The position numbers were made by a program, and so were the translations under genes. From NCBI GenBank assembly GCA_025345505.1, contig JANVCC010000018.1, positions 37,957,147 through 38,021,146 of the forward strand: DNA of 64,000 nt. Reading direction: 5' to 3'. Origin of the DNA: Todiramphus chloris collaris (Eukaryota > Chordata > Aves > Coraciiformes > Alcedinidae). Each line of letters opens with the position of its first letter. The first letter of the stretch is position 1. This document shows, piece by piece, positions 24,001 through 36,331 of this stretch. The notes under the pieces are model-generated. The model worked only from the letters and a program-made list of their open reading frames with translations. It searched no databases and had not been told where the DNA came from.

Positions 24001-24970
24001 TAGATTTAGATTAGATACAAGGAAGAAGTTCTTCACTATGAGGGTGGTGAGACACTGGAACAGGTTGCCCAGAGAAGTTGTAGATGCCCCATCCCTGAAT
24101 GTGTTCAAGGCCAGGTTAGATGGGACTTTGAGCAATTTGGTCTACTGGGTGGTGTCCCCGCCAATAGCAGGGGGATTGAAATGACATAGTCTATAAGGTC
24201 CCTTCCAACCCAGACCATTCAATAATCCTTTGAAAAACTGTTGTACCAACCTGGGAGTTAGCGTTTTAGATTGAACTGCTTTATTGTCTTTGTGCTGCAT
24301 TAGGCACAGTGAAGTGGCTATGAAATTAATTAGTTGTACCCCTGCAGCATGCTGTGACAGACTCTGCAAGCCAGATGTTCTGTGAGCAAAGTGGAACCTT
24401 AGGATTTTGGGCTCAGTCAGAGCAGCAATGAAAATCATGGCTGGCAAATCTCACCAGGTCAATCTATTGCAATTTCAGTTTTTACATTTTGCTGTGAGGC
24501 CACTGATCTTGAGACCAAATACAGTTTGGGCAAGTAAGCAGGTAAAAAATCATTTCTTCTGTCCTGGGAAAATCAAGGTGTTAGGGAGTTGATGAGTCAG
24601 TTTGGAGAATGGGGTCCTACCGTCCCCCTTTTTGATGCAACTTACCTACAGATATGACCTCAAAGAGCCATGCCTTTAGGGCATGGATATGAACAACTTC
24701 ACTGTAAGGTCACAGAAATCACAGAGGTACAAACCCAGAGAAGTAAGGACATAAACAGGATTGGAGTGCCCCACACCACCAGGCATCCAGACCACCACAA
24801 AGTGTTGGGTATTGACCTGGCTGAGCAATAGTCAGAGCAGGCGTGACACCTCCTCTGACCCTCTACTAATGCCTGCTTTGGTGTCCTCTGAAAACCACTG
24901 ATAACCCTTTGTGAAGGCTTTGGTCAAGCTGCCTTCACTGGAGAAGCTCTTAGCTGGTGTTTGCTTTGAG

Positions 24971-24984
24971 AAAAAAAAAAAAAA
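24971..24984. repeat. A14 homopolymer
   Basis: Fourteen A followed by TAAAG; simple repeat. Confidence 0.8.
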
Positions 24985-27900
24985 TAAAGCCACTGGACAA
25001 ACTAAATATCTGCCAGGGCTCATTGTCAGCATCTGCATAGCTCAAGTCTTCGCTCTGTGCGTGACAACCCTGTCCTCCTGTCAGCATAAATTCAGCCCTG
25101 GGCACATTCAAACCCCTTGTACACTCTCACCTGCCCAGCTTGCTTGTCAAACTGTGTCAGAAGCAAAAGCTGATTATCGGATTAAGTAGCGGTGTCTCTC
25201 CTCTTTGGCTGTAAACATTGGCCACAAGCAGGACCAAGACCAGCACCTTGAACTTCCTCTAGAGAGGCTTTGGGATAGGGACTGTTTAGGCAATCAGCAC
25301 CCACTTCGTTAGTAGGTACACTGGTAGGTTCTTTAGGGTACAATTAAGAGTGCTTTGTGCAGCTTCCTTGGGGAAGGACCATGCTGCTAAGCTGTGTTGG
25401 GAAGTGTATCTTCCTGTGGGCTCTCTGGGCAACTTTAAACTATGGATTCCCTGCTCAAGGCCCTGAGCTAAAGCACTTCCACTTCTATGTATTTCTCTTG
25501 TCTTTTTTTGGCTTGGACATTCTTTGTATGGAAAATTCCGTAAGGAAAAATAAAGGAAATTTCTTTCTTACGGAAAATATTCTACCAAGTGCTGAATTGT
25601 GCCCAGGGACCTGGATTTCATTCTTGGATTCTGTTCTGTCCAAAGATCTCTTTTTACCTTCTTTTCACCCAAGAAATGTATCAATTTTCTTAACTTTTCT
25701 CTCTGTCTCTCTGCTTAAAATTAGATAGGACAAATTAAAAACTGGACTCACGACTTGCTTTCTTTACTCTTCAGTTATTTTTCCTTCAGACAAACCTGTG
25801 AATCTCTTCTAAGGCCTTACATTTGTTTCTTACCCCTGAATGAAAATGATCATCTCTGGTTTGGGGAGACAAAAGCCCAAATGGTACTGCCTTCTGATGT
25901 GCTCAGGTCAGCCTGGGGTCTGCAGCAGGATGCTCTGCATGGGGCTAGTCCGATGACATTTGGTGTCATTCCCAGCTTCAGCGGGGTAAAGGTGGTTGTA
26001 CCCGACCCTGAGCCTTGCTTGGCAATTCCCTTGTGTGGCTTTAGGCTTAAGCTGGCAATTAATGCTGTTCTCTTTTCAGTTCGTCAGCATGCTTGTCATG
26101 CAGGGAACATTGCTGGCTTGGAGTGGTCCCAGACCTAGCCTGAGGGGAGCATAAATGATGCTGAGGGTGGGGGAGAGAGGCCAGTCACCTCCGGCATTTA
26201 TGAAACTTATGCCCTGTAAAATACTGCAATTATATTGTTTTCCAAATCCAGTGGGAACCATTGTTTTTCAAGCAATAAATACCCTCCTGCAGTGTTGGCA
26301 GACGTAATATGGCAGCTCTGACAACCTGAAAGTGAAACTCATTCCAGCAACATGAAACTGATGCTAGTGACTTTCCATTAGCCAAGCTGAGAGAAGCAAT
26401 CAAAAAAGGTAAATAAATCGGATACTTATATTTATTTCCCTTTTTCCCTTTTAATAACTTCTTTCTGAGGGATGAAGAACAAGACCTTCACTAGCAACAT
26501 GGCTTTGATAACATTCTGATAACAGAGCCTTGAAAGATGCAGAAGGAACCACTAATGACCGGTAGACCCCAAACAATAATTTTTGTTAAGATTGATGCTC
26601 CATTTTTTTTTATAGCTCCAACATTTCAAGGCAAGATGATGTAGGCAATCATTCATTCTTTGAACACTGACAGTATTTCCTCTTCTCATCTCTCAGCTGT
26701 TTTGGTCTGGGATATACAGGATATTCTACTGGTATTCCTGTAGCAGAAATGCAAATGCTTAACAAATACATACTAATGAGCAATAACATCTGTCATTGGT
26801 TGAATGACAAGATTTGTAAGCTCAGTTTTCACATTTATGGAGAAGTGTCCTTGTACAAAATATCCCTAGTTTAGCTCAACCTTGGAACTTCAAGTAAATC
26901 ACCAGGGTCTGTGTGGTCAAACAAGCCCATTAACATGTGTTAGACCAGATAATAAAAAAGCAATACAAATGTAACTGGTTCCCTAAGGCAACTGTGCTGA
27001 TGTGTAGTGTTCCTTGGAAAAACCCTTACTGCAGTGCAGAAGATGCAAAGAGATCTGTGATGGAGAGAAGCAGAGAGCATCCGCGCTCCTCCAGAATTTC
27101 TTTTGTCCACTGTTTGTTAAACCACCTGATTAATGTGTTAAACACTTTTAATTCTTCTGGTTTGAAACAGAGTCGTTATTACATGCCAGTAAAAGAGCAG
27201 AGTGGAAACAAGCCACCTGTGGAGGACCTGATGTGTCCCAGTGCCCTCATGTGCAAACCCAGGTGGACCTCACAAGCCCCGTTGTTCTTATGGGTGGTGA
27301 GATGTACATGCTTGCAGCTCTTAGTCATCTCTGCAGATCCCAGCCTGCACAAGGCTACCCCCCCCAAAGACAAGGGTAGACCTAAAGGAACATAACCTCA
27401 TATTTTTCTGGTTAAAAGGGATGTATTTTGCTCTCCAAACCATTTTGCTCTAGACTTGAACACCAACCAAGGGCTATTGTTACTCAGGCATTGTGAAATA
27501 TATCTGTAGTTCTCAAGCTTAGCTGACAAGCTCTCTGTTGAAGTACTTGATCCCAAATTAAACCTTTGGGGTTTGTTCCTCTGTCCTACAATATAGAAAT
27601 CACAATTAACTTTGAGATGTGGTTAAACAAGAATACAGTTTACAGCAAGACCTTCCCTATTGCAAGAACCTTGTGTGTCCATTTGTAATTTTAGCCCGTT
27701 GCCAGAAATGTTAGCACAGACATAATAAAAAGATTTATTTTATTTTTCTGCCAGCCTATGTGTATGCCTTAATTGCATATTGAAGATACTCGTAGAATCC
27801 TCTCCTTCATGTAAATATACTCATTGGTTCGTAAATATTAATGTTACTCTCTGGCTCCAGCTGTGAGAAGGTTTTATTGTTGTGTTAGAGGTTTTGATTA

Positions 27901-28768
27901 GCCTCCAAAAGGTTTTGCAGCGTCTACTCTATGTATCTGAAACATACAGAGTTGCTGCAAGCAAGGGTCACTACAAAGAAAATCGTGCACTTTGTCTCAT
28001 TGTTTTTAATTTAGTCTGTGCACGTGTAATTATTTCTGCCTGTTTAATGCTTGGGAATCATCCTCTATGAAATTCCAGAGGCAGGGAAGAAGCTGCCTGT
28101 TACCGTTTAGTTCCAGTTTTCAGCAGACAGCGCTGAAGTAAAAGAAACATATGTCACATCTTGCCATTATTCTCCCTAATTGTCACGGCAATTTACCCAT
28201 GAGCTGACGTGATAGCCATGGAGGGAAATGGAGCAAAACCTTCTGCATAACTCTGGGCTCCAGGAAATAGCGGAGGCAGATGGAAGGGGGAGCTCGGTGT
28301 ATGCTGGGCTGAGCTGTGGGGCTCTCCCCTGTGAGATCAGCTGACAAGGTCGGTGGCCTGTCTTGACCTCCCTTCATCCAGCTGAAGGAACAAAATCCTC
28401 CTCAGCTGTCCCTGCCATATCCCTTACATCAGGGTACTTTGCGGCTGTGGATTTACCCAAGCTGCCAACACTCAGCACCTCCCCGTATGCTGGGCTGATG
28501 GCCATGGGACTGGTGTTCATCCTATGCAGGGGTGCTGGTGCTGTGCCCATGCCGATGTGGCTCTCAATGGTGCAAGGCACATACCTTGGCTCCCCATTTT
28601 TGCAATGAGAAGGTTGTCCTCAACTCTCACGTCACAAAGAGTGGGAAAACTTGTGTTTCACCCCTCCTGGCTCTGGAGGTTCTTTCTGGAGGAATGAGCA
28701 ACCACGATGTGATGACGATCATCTCTATACCCTCACCCGAGTCACTGCAGCCAAAATACTGTGGTGGT

Positions 28769-28816
28769 GTGAGCTCTGGTCTGTGCTTCTTGTGTGAGCT
28801 CCAGCCTGTGCTTCTT
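28769..28816. repeat. Imperfect tandem repeat, period 25
   Basis: Two copies of a GTGAGCTC..(G/A)G.CTGTGCTTCTT unit start at 28769 and 28794. Over the 23 compared bases they differ at only a few positions. This looks like a local duplication. Confidence 0.75.
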
Positions 28817-31800
28817 CACAGACTGCCTCAGGGGAGAGGGGTTTGCCAGAAGGTACGTCTCTGAGCTGGGGCAAGTTGAGTTAACATTGCAGCAATGATA
28901 TGCCTTTTGCCCTCTGATTTTACTTTAAAATCTGAATTAAATAAGCCCATCAGAAATCAACTTCTGAGCTGGAGAGTTGGGCACTTTTCCCTGTTGATGC
29001 AACATCTGGGGCCATCAGCAGCATCTGCTCAGTGGGGAGCTCAAGCCAGGTCAGCCAAGGTGTGCTCCAGCTCCTGCTCAGACGGCGAGTGAGGGCTCAT
29101 GTCTGTGAGTAACTCAGACCATCACACCCTGGCAGATATGCTGCTTGGTGGAAACCTTTATTTTCTGGTGACTGGGTCTGGATTTGAGGTAGTTCTCTGG
29201 AGCTGAACTGCCAGTCCCTAGTGTTTGGTAGTCCCCTTTAACCTGCTGGATGTTATCGTTCATCACACAAGCTTTTATGGGGGTCTTTTCAAAACTTTTT
29301 GAGGCTGAGGTCTGTTAGTAAGTCAGTTCTCATGCAGAGGTCACCAACATCTCCAACCTCCACGGCTACTTTACATAAACCTTGAATGTAAAACCACAGT
29401 ACCTTTGCATGCTGAAGAATAAGTCTTGTTTGTATTATGAGGAAATTACCACATCTTCAGCTGCTCTTTTAAGTGGTTCCTAATAAAATTATTAGGCGAC
29501 TGGAAAATCTTCAATAACATTTTAAAATACGGTCCAGCTTCAGAGTAATAAACTCAGCTTTTAACAACCCTCGTTTATAACAATTCCAACAGCAAGCACT
29601 AATTTTCCCTTTGGTGATGAGGCCTATTAGAAGGATTGTTCACACAGAGCTGACCTGGATTCAACAGTCATATGGTTTTTTTGCTGTTTTCAAGGCACTC
29701 TGTGTTTAGCATGTAAATGCACAGCTTTCCCTCTTGTCCCTGCCTCTACTTGTCTCTTTGAAAACTGTTTGAAGATTGCTAAATGGCAATCACAGAAGTA
29801 AAATACAGTGATGTTCTATGCAAATAGCAGGTTTCTTCATTATTCTGATGCAGCTAATTGCTGAACCCCGCTCAATGTGTACTTTCACAGAGGGAACACT
29901 TATCAGGTTCCCACTGAGGTTTGTTATGGTGAGAATACACCACTTCAGCTTTTCATACGGGCAAAGTACACAATTATTTTCATATGTTGACAGCATTTAT
30001 CATTCCACATGCCTGCTGGCTGTAGGTTGTAGAGCTGGAACATGTTGTCTCCTGAAAACCATGGTGAAAGTGATTGCTTCCCATGGAGCAAGGAGGGTGA
30101 GCAGTTCCCACCCAGCCTTGTGTGCCAGAACTGGTGGCGTCCCCTCCTTGCTGGGCCCCATACAGGTCTCGGGGAGCAGACCAGAATGGACCTCTGCCTG
30201 TGACCTGCTCGTGGCTCCTGCATGAGGCTGATATGGCTGGAGGCTGCAGAATCAGATTGATGCTCCTGGTCCAGGGTTGCATGTCCCTGACTCTAGGCAG
30301 CTCCGTGCATGCGTTCTTCATGGAGCACCCAGCATCTTGAAGGGATGAGCTCTGCCTCTACTTGCTTTCTGCTGAAATTGGTATCTCAGCCAGGAGAAAC
30401 TAGGTTTGGTCCTATTGCCCTCTTGTGGCTATCCAAAAGAGGCTACAACACTACTGGCTGGTATTTCCAGATGTGGTACCTGCCCATTCAAGCTCTCATA
30501 ACTTTCCTATAACTTAAAAACATGATTCTGGTTCCCTAGATGCATTCCCTAGGAAAGGTGGAGCACCAGTCAGGAGATGGTGACATTTCTGAAAGGGACA
30601 CAGGGGTGCCATAGCTATGGTAGCAGGAGAGCAGGCACAAGGACGCCTCAAGTCAAGCCTTCCTCCCTTCCTTCTCCCTCGCCCTCACAGTTGTCTTGTG
30701 CCTATTTTTCAGCTGCATCAGAATAAGAAAAATAGTTTGAGTGCCCAGGGCCTCTTACATCCAAATGTAACTGTTAAAAATGCCCTGGTAGCCCTGGCAG
30801 GACACCCTTTCCTTACTCTCTTACCTAGACCTCATGCAGTAACAATAAGGCATATAAGGAGGTGTTTCTGTCCTTGTAGGGCATGATGTGCACAAGGTGA
30901 GGAGATCATGTTAAAGAGTTTCATTAAAAAACAAGGATTAGAATCAAAAGAAGGAGAACTAGGAGTAAAAGTAGCAGAAAAAAACCCCCAACAACACACC
31001 ACTGTAACCGCCCCAAAATTTTAACACCTTCCCATCCATGCATCTGCATGTCCTGGGTTCAGTCACAGTTGAGCTGCTTTCTTTCTGCTGCTTCTTCTGC
31101 CAGGCTGTCAGTGGGTGAAGCAACATGAACACCTCAGTGGTCCTGCTGGTGTTTACAACTACAAATAGCTTGAAAACTTACTCAGAGATTCCTAAAAGGA
31201 CAGCAATAAAAATCACAGCACGCTTGCATGCCAGTTAAATCTTCTGATAAGGAGAGGTAATGGTATTTGGTTTTGGCCTAACAGGGCAATAAAAGCCAAG
31301 ATGTTTTATGAAAATCTACCTGGTGTACATGGGCCTTGACACAGTATTTTTCCTCATAGCCTGCACTTAATGGAAAGTCTTGGCAAACAATCAGTTCCAG
31401 GGCTATAATGCTTGTAAAATAGCTGTTGCTTTCAGTGTTGATTTTCCCCACTGAAAGTCATGCAAGAATAAAAAAAGGGAAGATTCAATGTAATTGTGTC
31501 ACATAAAGGCCACCTTTGGGAAGCCATCTGAAGTTTTAATGTCTTAAACTGAATGCTGAATTCAGTCATCTTTGATAAAGCGTGTGGCACCTTCTTCTGC
31601 TCCCAGGCACAGATGTGCGCACACACCAAAGGAGAGCAGAACAAACACCATTTGCAATTCAAGTGGCTTTAGACCCCAGATGAGACTGCCTCGTAACCGT
31701 TTGCCTGATATTCTATAGCCTTGATTAAGGATGAAAATTATCCCTCCCTTCCCAAGGTTTGCCAGTGACTACGGAAGACCTGACTCTAATCTCTCGTTAA

Positions 31801-33185
31801 TGCAAACGACAGCCCTCCTCAAGGCGGCAGAGGCTGTGCTTTTCTTCTTGTTGTTGTTTGATTGACATGGAACCAGTGAAATGACACCAAAGAAGGCTGG
31901 ATCGGAAAAGGGGATGCTGGATTGGGCCATCACATACTCCTCATCTTGCTTGCTAAAATAAAGCGTTCAAATCTTAGGTTTTTGCTTCTAAAATCATCAC
32001 CACAGGGGGCCGAGAAGAACTCTTCCCTCCAGGACCAGTCACGGTTGTGTTTGCCTGTATGTGAAACACAAGCTGTTAGCAGGGACAAATGTTCTACAGA
32101 GGATTTGCTAGGTTGAGCTTTGTATGCAGCAGACTTTCAGGCAGGTTTGTTTCTTTTGAGGGACAGGAATGGATTTTCAGAGCCTTCCAAGCTTTTCAGG
32201 GGTAAGTTGTACAGCCCCTAACACAATGGGGTCTTGCTCCTCTCTGTTACACAAAAGTCCTTGTCTCTGACTGGTGCTTTTTTTTCAATACTCTACTTAA
32301 ATAACCCCTGAGAATGTAAATATCTAAGAAAAAAGTGACCTTTCATGTGGTCTCCACCTGTTCATTGAGACTTTCAGCAGTGCCTAGTGTCCTCCTTGAG
32401 TGGGGTTTGATGGGAGTTCTCCTGCTGTCTTCACAAAAGGAAAAGGGAGGCTGTTTGGTCAGCCCCAAAGGGCAGAACAGGACAGGAACTGAGGAATCCT
32501 GATTTGACAAATGGGAGGTCTTGTCCTTCCTGTCAGACTCCACCAGGCCCTGGCTCTGCCACTGGCCCTGTTATGAACACAGGGAAGGAAGAGGGCACTT
32601 GGTCAGTCCCAGCTCTTGTGCCTTCTTCATGCTCCTGACATGGCAGAAACAGCAAAGACCTCTCCTCTCCCTCACCTCTGGATGTGTTATTCTGCTTCAT
32701 CTTCTGAGGAACAGACTCACAAGGTGTACTGGGGGGGTGGGTGTGACCTCAGGCTTTCACTTGGATGAGTGCAATGTCAGAGATGAATTTTGCAACTTCA
32801 GTGACCCTGGTTACCCCAACCAGTCTCCCGGTACCCTAAGCTGGCACTAACCCACACTGAATGCTGTGTGCAAGGCACAGATCCATTCTAGGGTTCACTT
32901 GGAGCTCTGAGCCAGCAAAGCTCTCCATGTTGCACATGTGATCCTGCTGCAGAGCCAGCCTGTGTCCCCATGCCTCTGTCCCAGAGAAAACAAGAAGTGT
33001 TCCTGAAAGGGGTACCGCCAGTCCCTGGGGGAGATCCCAGCATGGCTTGCCTTCTTCCACCTTGCCTGGTTGTTTCTGAGGCATCCCTGCTTTGGTCAGC
33101 ATTGACAGCCCTCTGATTTTGTGTTGTAAGAGAGCAGGTATAAGAGGGAAGGTTAACCTAAGCTATAAACTCTGGCTGGGTTGCC

Positions 33186-33224
33186 TCAGAATATTAATGT
33201 GAGTGTTAAGGTCAGAATATTAAT
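33186..33224. repeat. 13-bp direct repeat
   Basis: TCAGAATATTAAT occurs exactly twice, at 33186-33198 and 33212-33224, with a period of 26. Confidence 0.8.
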
Positions 33225-33499
33225 ATTGTCAGCTGTGCAAGCGTGCTGCTTGTAATTCATGATGAATAGGCTGAAATGCAGTGCTGTTTCAGTGCCATGG
33301 CAGAGCCATTTTCTACTGCACATATTCCGTTTTCTGGCTGCATTATTTCCACATGGAGTAGGCAGCTTTCCTAACTGGGCACGTGCACTCTCCTTCCTTG
33401 CCCATGAAGGGCACAGAGCACTGAAAATCCCTGAGCTGTTTGCATTTCATAGCCCCAGTAAGCTTTCAAGTCAAAGAAAAGCTCTTTTTTTTTTTTTTT

Positions 33500-33599
33500 N
33501 NNNNNNNNNNNNNNNNNNNNNNNNNNNNNNNNNNNNNNNNNNNNNNNNNNNNNNNNNNNNNNNNNNNNNNNNNNNNNNNNNNNNNNNNNNNNNNNNNNN
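33500..33599. other. Assembly gap (100 N)
   Basis: Exactly 100 N, the usual placeholder for a gap of unknown size. It is entered from a T15 run (33485-33499) and left through CC and T12 (33602-33613). The gap therefore lies in a homopolymer or pyrimidine-rich tract that stopped the assembly. Any frame reading across it is meaningless. Confidence 0.98.
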
Positions 33600-33645
33600 C
33601 CTTTTTTTTTTTTCTGTTTCTTGTTTCTTTCTTTTTTTTTTTTTT
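33600..33645. repeat. Pyrimidine-rich tract after the gap
   Basis: T12, then CTGTTTCTTGTTTC-type units, then a further T14 run. Together with T15 on the other side it is the visible part of the low-complexity tract containing the gap. Confidence 0.85.
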
Positions 33646-33768
33646 AAGAAGAAGAAAAATAGTGTTTTAGTTATTGTGGGCATGAATAATACCTTTTCCA
33701 CAGTTGTATTCACTTCTGTTTAATTTCTCTGAGATGACTAATTGTTTTAAGAGCTACATTCCCAGAGC

Positions 33769-33797
33769 AAAACAAACAAGCAAACAAGCAAACAAAC
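33769..33797. repeat. (AAAC)n / (AAGC)n microsatellite
   Basis: Seven four-base units alternating between AAAC and AAGC. Confidence 0.85.
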
Positions 33798-36317
33798 TGT
33801 CCCCCTGTGTTTCACTCCACAAAGCTTAAACCAGACCAAATAAGGACAAAATATATTTTGCCCTCTGCAACTGTAAGTTTGCTCTTCCATCAGACTTTAT
33901 GCTCGAAACAGATAAGGTTTTCTTTGCATAAGCAATTACAGAGCTATCTCTTTTTGGACAGATCTGAATTAACCATCATCCTCAGCCAAGATCAGAGACA
34001 CAGGTAGCGAGGCTGAATGTAAGTTCAGCAAAGGAGAAATTTCAGTTCAAGGAGCTGTTTACGAATGCAGACTTTATTAAATTAGAAAGAAAAAAATCTC
34101 TCGGGATCCAGCAGACTTCAGGGAAAATGTGTTTGAGTCATTTTGTCTGTCTACTAGTTCCCTTTCCCTTTGGCATTACTATAAGGCAAAACAGACTAAC
34201 AAAAATATTTTGGTTTATAAGGCTGTATAAGCTTTTCCATAGGTGTCTGCTTTGGTAGCAGGATGCGTATTTATTATTTATGATGCAAAGGGCTGTCTCC
34301 CTGAAGGATTTCTCTTTAGACCATAAAACCTAGTATTTCCTTCCTTCTGGTGTCAGCACAGCTTCCTAAATTCCTTTTCTGATCCCTGCCATGCTTTCCA
34401 GGGTGCTGCAGCTCAGACAGATGCTCTTGCAGTCTGATTGATCTGCAGCAGATACTGGGGTCCTGGGGGGATGGCAGGTGATGGAGCAGGGTATCATCCC
34501 AGAGTGGGCATTGGAGCAGCCTGCCCTGCCTGGCATAACCCTCACATGGCAATAACCCACTGGCATCACAGTGGAAATGTTGATGTATGGATAGGAGAAG
34601 GTCCCACTCAAGGTTTTTTGGCTCTGGCACGTTCCTGCTTGAGAGGTGATGTCAGGGCGACATGGAAAACTTGTGGCAGTGCATTCAAGCTGGGTGAGGT
34701 TTACCCCACATAACTCACCTTGGCCACCTAAAAATGGGCTACCTGGTTGTCAGTAGAGGGAGGCAAGTATCTATGGAGGAGGATCCAAACCACCAGGCTC
34801 AAGCCCCTCACCCCTATCACAACTGTGTTGTAGTACCTAGGTGTTGCAGAGGGGCCAGAGGCAGAGAAACACCCAAATTTTAGACATCCAGATGCAGGGG
34901 AAGTGAATTCTTCCATGATGATGAAACTACTTTTTTCAGAAACTGATATTTTGAAAAAAACCCTTCAGATTTCTGGGACTTCTATGCACTGGGAAGCAAC
35001 CGGATTAAAGGGTTTGTGGTCCAGTTAAATAATCTGCATAATTCTCTTTGTTTTATCTAATTCCCTGCTGGTTTTTTGCAAGTCAGTGACAGCCATTTCC
35101 CAAGTGCTTTCAGTGAGCAAGTACACTGATGCTGAACCTCATCAGCCTGCTGCAAGCATATTGATATTCATGCAGCGACTTCAGAGCCACACTTCTGAGG
35201 AGGATGAGATTAAAACAAGCAGACACTTTTCCCAGACTTGTTTCTGCAGCAGCCCATCTAGGGACTGGTTTTGAGTTCTGTCAGCTGAGATCCAATACTG
35301 CTGCTCTACTGCCGTGCATACGTGTTGGCAGTGTTCCTGCAGAGCTGGGACAAGTTTAAAAAAAAATAAAAATGCAGAAGGAACCATTGTGAAAAGCCTT
35401 GGTTTGTGCAGTTGCGTTGTCCTCTCATACTAGGGGTTACCTGGATGACCCTTCTTTGTGCCCTCTGGGAGGATTTGGAGTTCCTCAGAAGAAAAAAGTA
35501 CTTCATGGTGCTGCATGATCGTTGGGGTGAATTAACTAATGTGAAATGGGCAATGTGACTTCTGTATTCATACCTGAAGCAATTCAGTGCTTTCCCATTG
35601 CTCTATTCATTTTGAAGAACCCAGTTACTTTTCTAGTTAATTGAAGCTTCTTAGTGGCCATTGGGAGAGGAAATACAGATCTCTTTCTCCACACTCTGAG
35701 TAGCTGGAGAATGACTAGAAACCTGGACGGAGACTAATGAGGGTTGTCTGCCTAGCACAACAGCTTCCTGCCTATTTTACAATCTAAAAGCCAGGCATGA
35801 GGGTCCTTTGATAAAGTGTGGAGAAGGCATATGGTAGGAAAAAATGTCTCTAGGAAACAGTTCCAGGTCTAAGAGCACCGTGTCCCTAGTCAGAAGCCAT
35901 ATGTCAGCTAGGTGCTCAACTGGTTTTATGTTAGACATGAATCATCATAACTTCCCATAAACTAGTGTGTAACTGCAGTAGCACGAAGCTCACTTCATAC
36001 TTTGTGAGAGATTGTGATAGGTTTAATTAATCATCCTTAACTGTTTGATGAGCAGAACTATGAGGATAATGTTGGTTATTTTTTGATATGTAACATTAAA
36101 TACATAAAGTTAAAAGTCTGATGGAAGAGAAGTAAAAATAGTAGACAAATTCAGATCTGGGCAAAGCTAAAAAAGTTATTTATGGTGATGTAGGGAAGTT
36201 TGTCCTTGCACAGAAAGCCTGGTGTGCTTGTCTTCTTCAAGATCTCTCTCAATGCTGGGGATGACAATGGCTCTACAAGTGTAGGTGTATGCTGTTGGCT
36301 GAATTAATATGGTTTCC

Positions 36318-36331
36318 TTTTTTTTTTTTTT
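36318..36331. repeat. T14 homopolymer
   Basis: Uninterrupted T run; simple repeat. Confidence 0.8.

Larger units (their letters stand above)
23000..24232 (+). mobile_element. CR1 LINE (host copy), interrupted by another CR1
   Basis: Two CR1 blocks, 23000-23419 and 23652-24232, are colinear parts of one element. The left block holds the reverse-transcriptase end of ORF2 and stops at '...GGGCTGCATCAAAAG'. The right block resumes with 'AAATGTGGCCAGCAGGTC', exactly the bases that follow in CR1. It then runs through the ORF2 C-terminus and the 3' UTR ('AAGGTCCCTTCCAACCCAG') to a decayed tail near 24232. Total CR1 sequence is about 1.0 kb once the insert is removed. The 5' edge is soft: a degraded 'VPQG'-like motif is readable near 23020 but nothing clear before 23000. 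The 3' terminal ATTCTATG repeats are degraded, consistent with an older copy than the insert. Confidence 0.92.
24233..33499. other. Gene-free stretch with AT-rich blocks
   Basis: More than 9 kb without a recognised gene or mobile element. Frames such as 26937-27395 plus (152 codons) and 29818-30225 plus (135 codons) are single, domain-free and mostly overlapped on the opposite strand. Some AT-rich blocks (about 27720-28080 and 29460-29700) are free of repeats and could be conserved non-coding DNA, but that cannot be judged without alignment. There is an A14 run at 24971-24984, an imperfect 25-bp tandem repeat at 28769-28816 and a 13-bp direct repeat at 33186-33224. Confidence 0.55.

Noticed and set aside
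33259..33723. Open frames of up to 154 codons across 33.3-33.7 kb
   Set aside because: They read through 100 N and poly-T, so the translation is an artefact of the gap.
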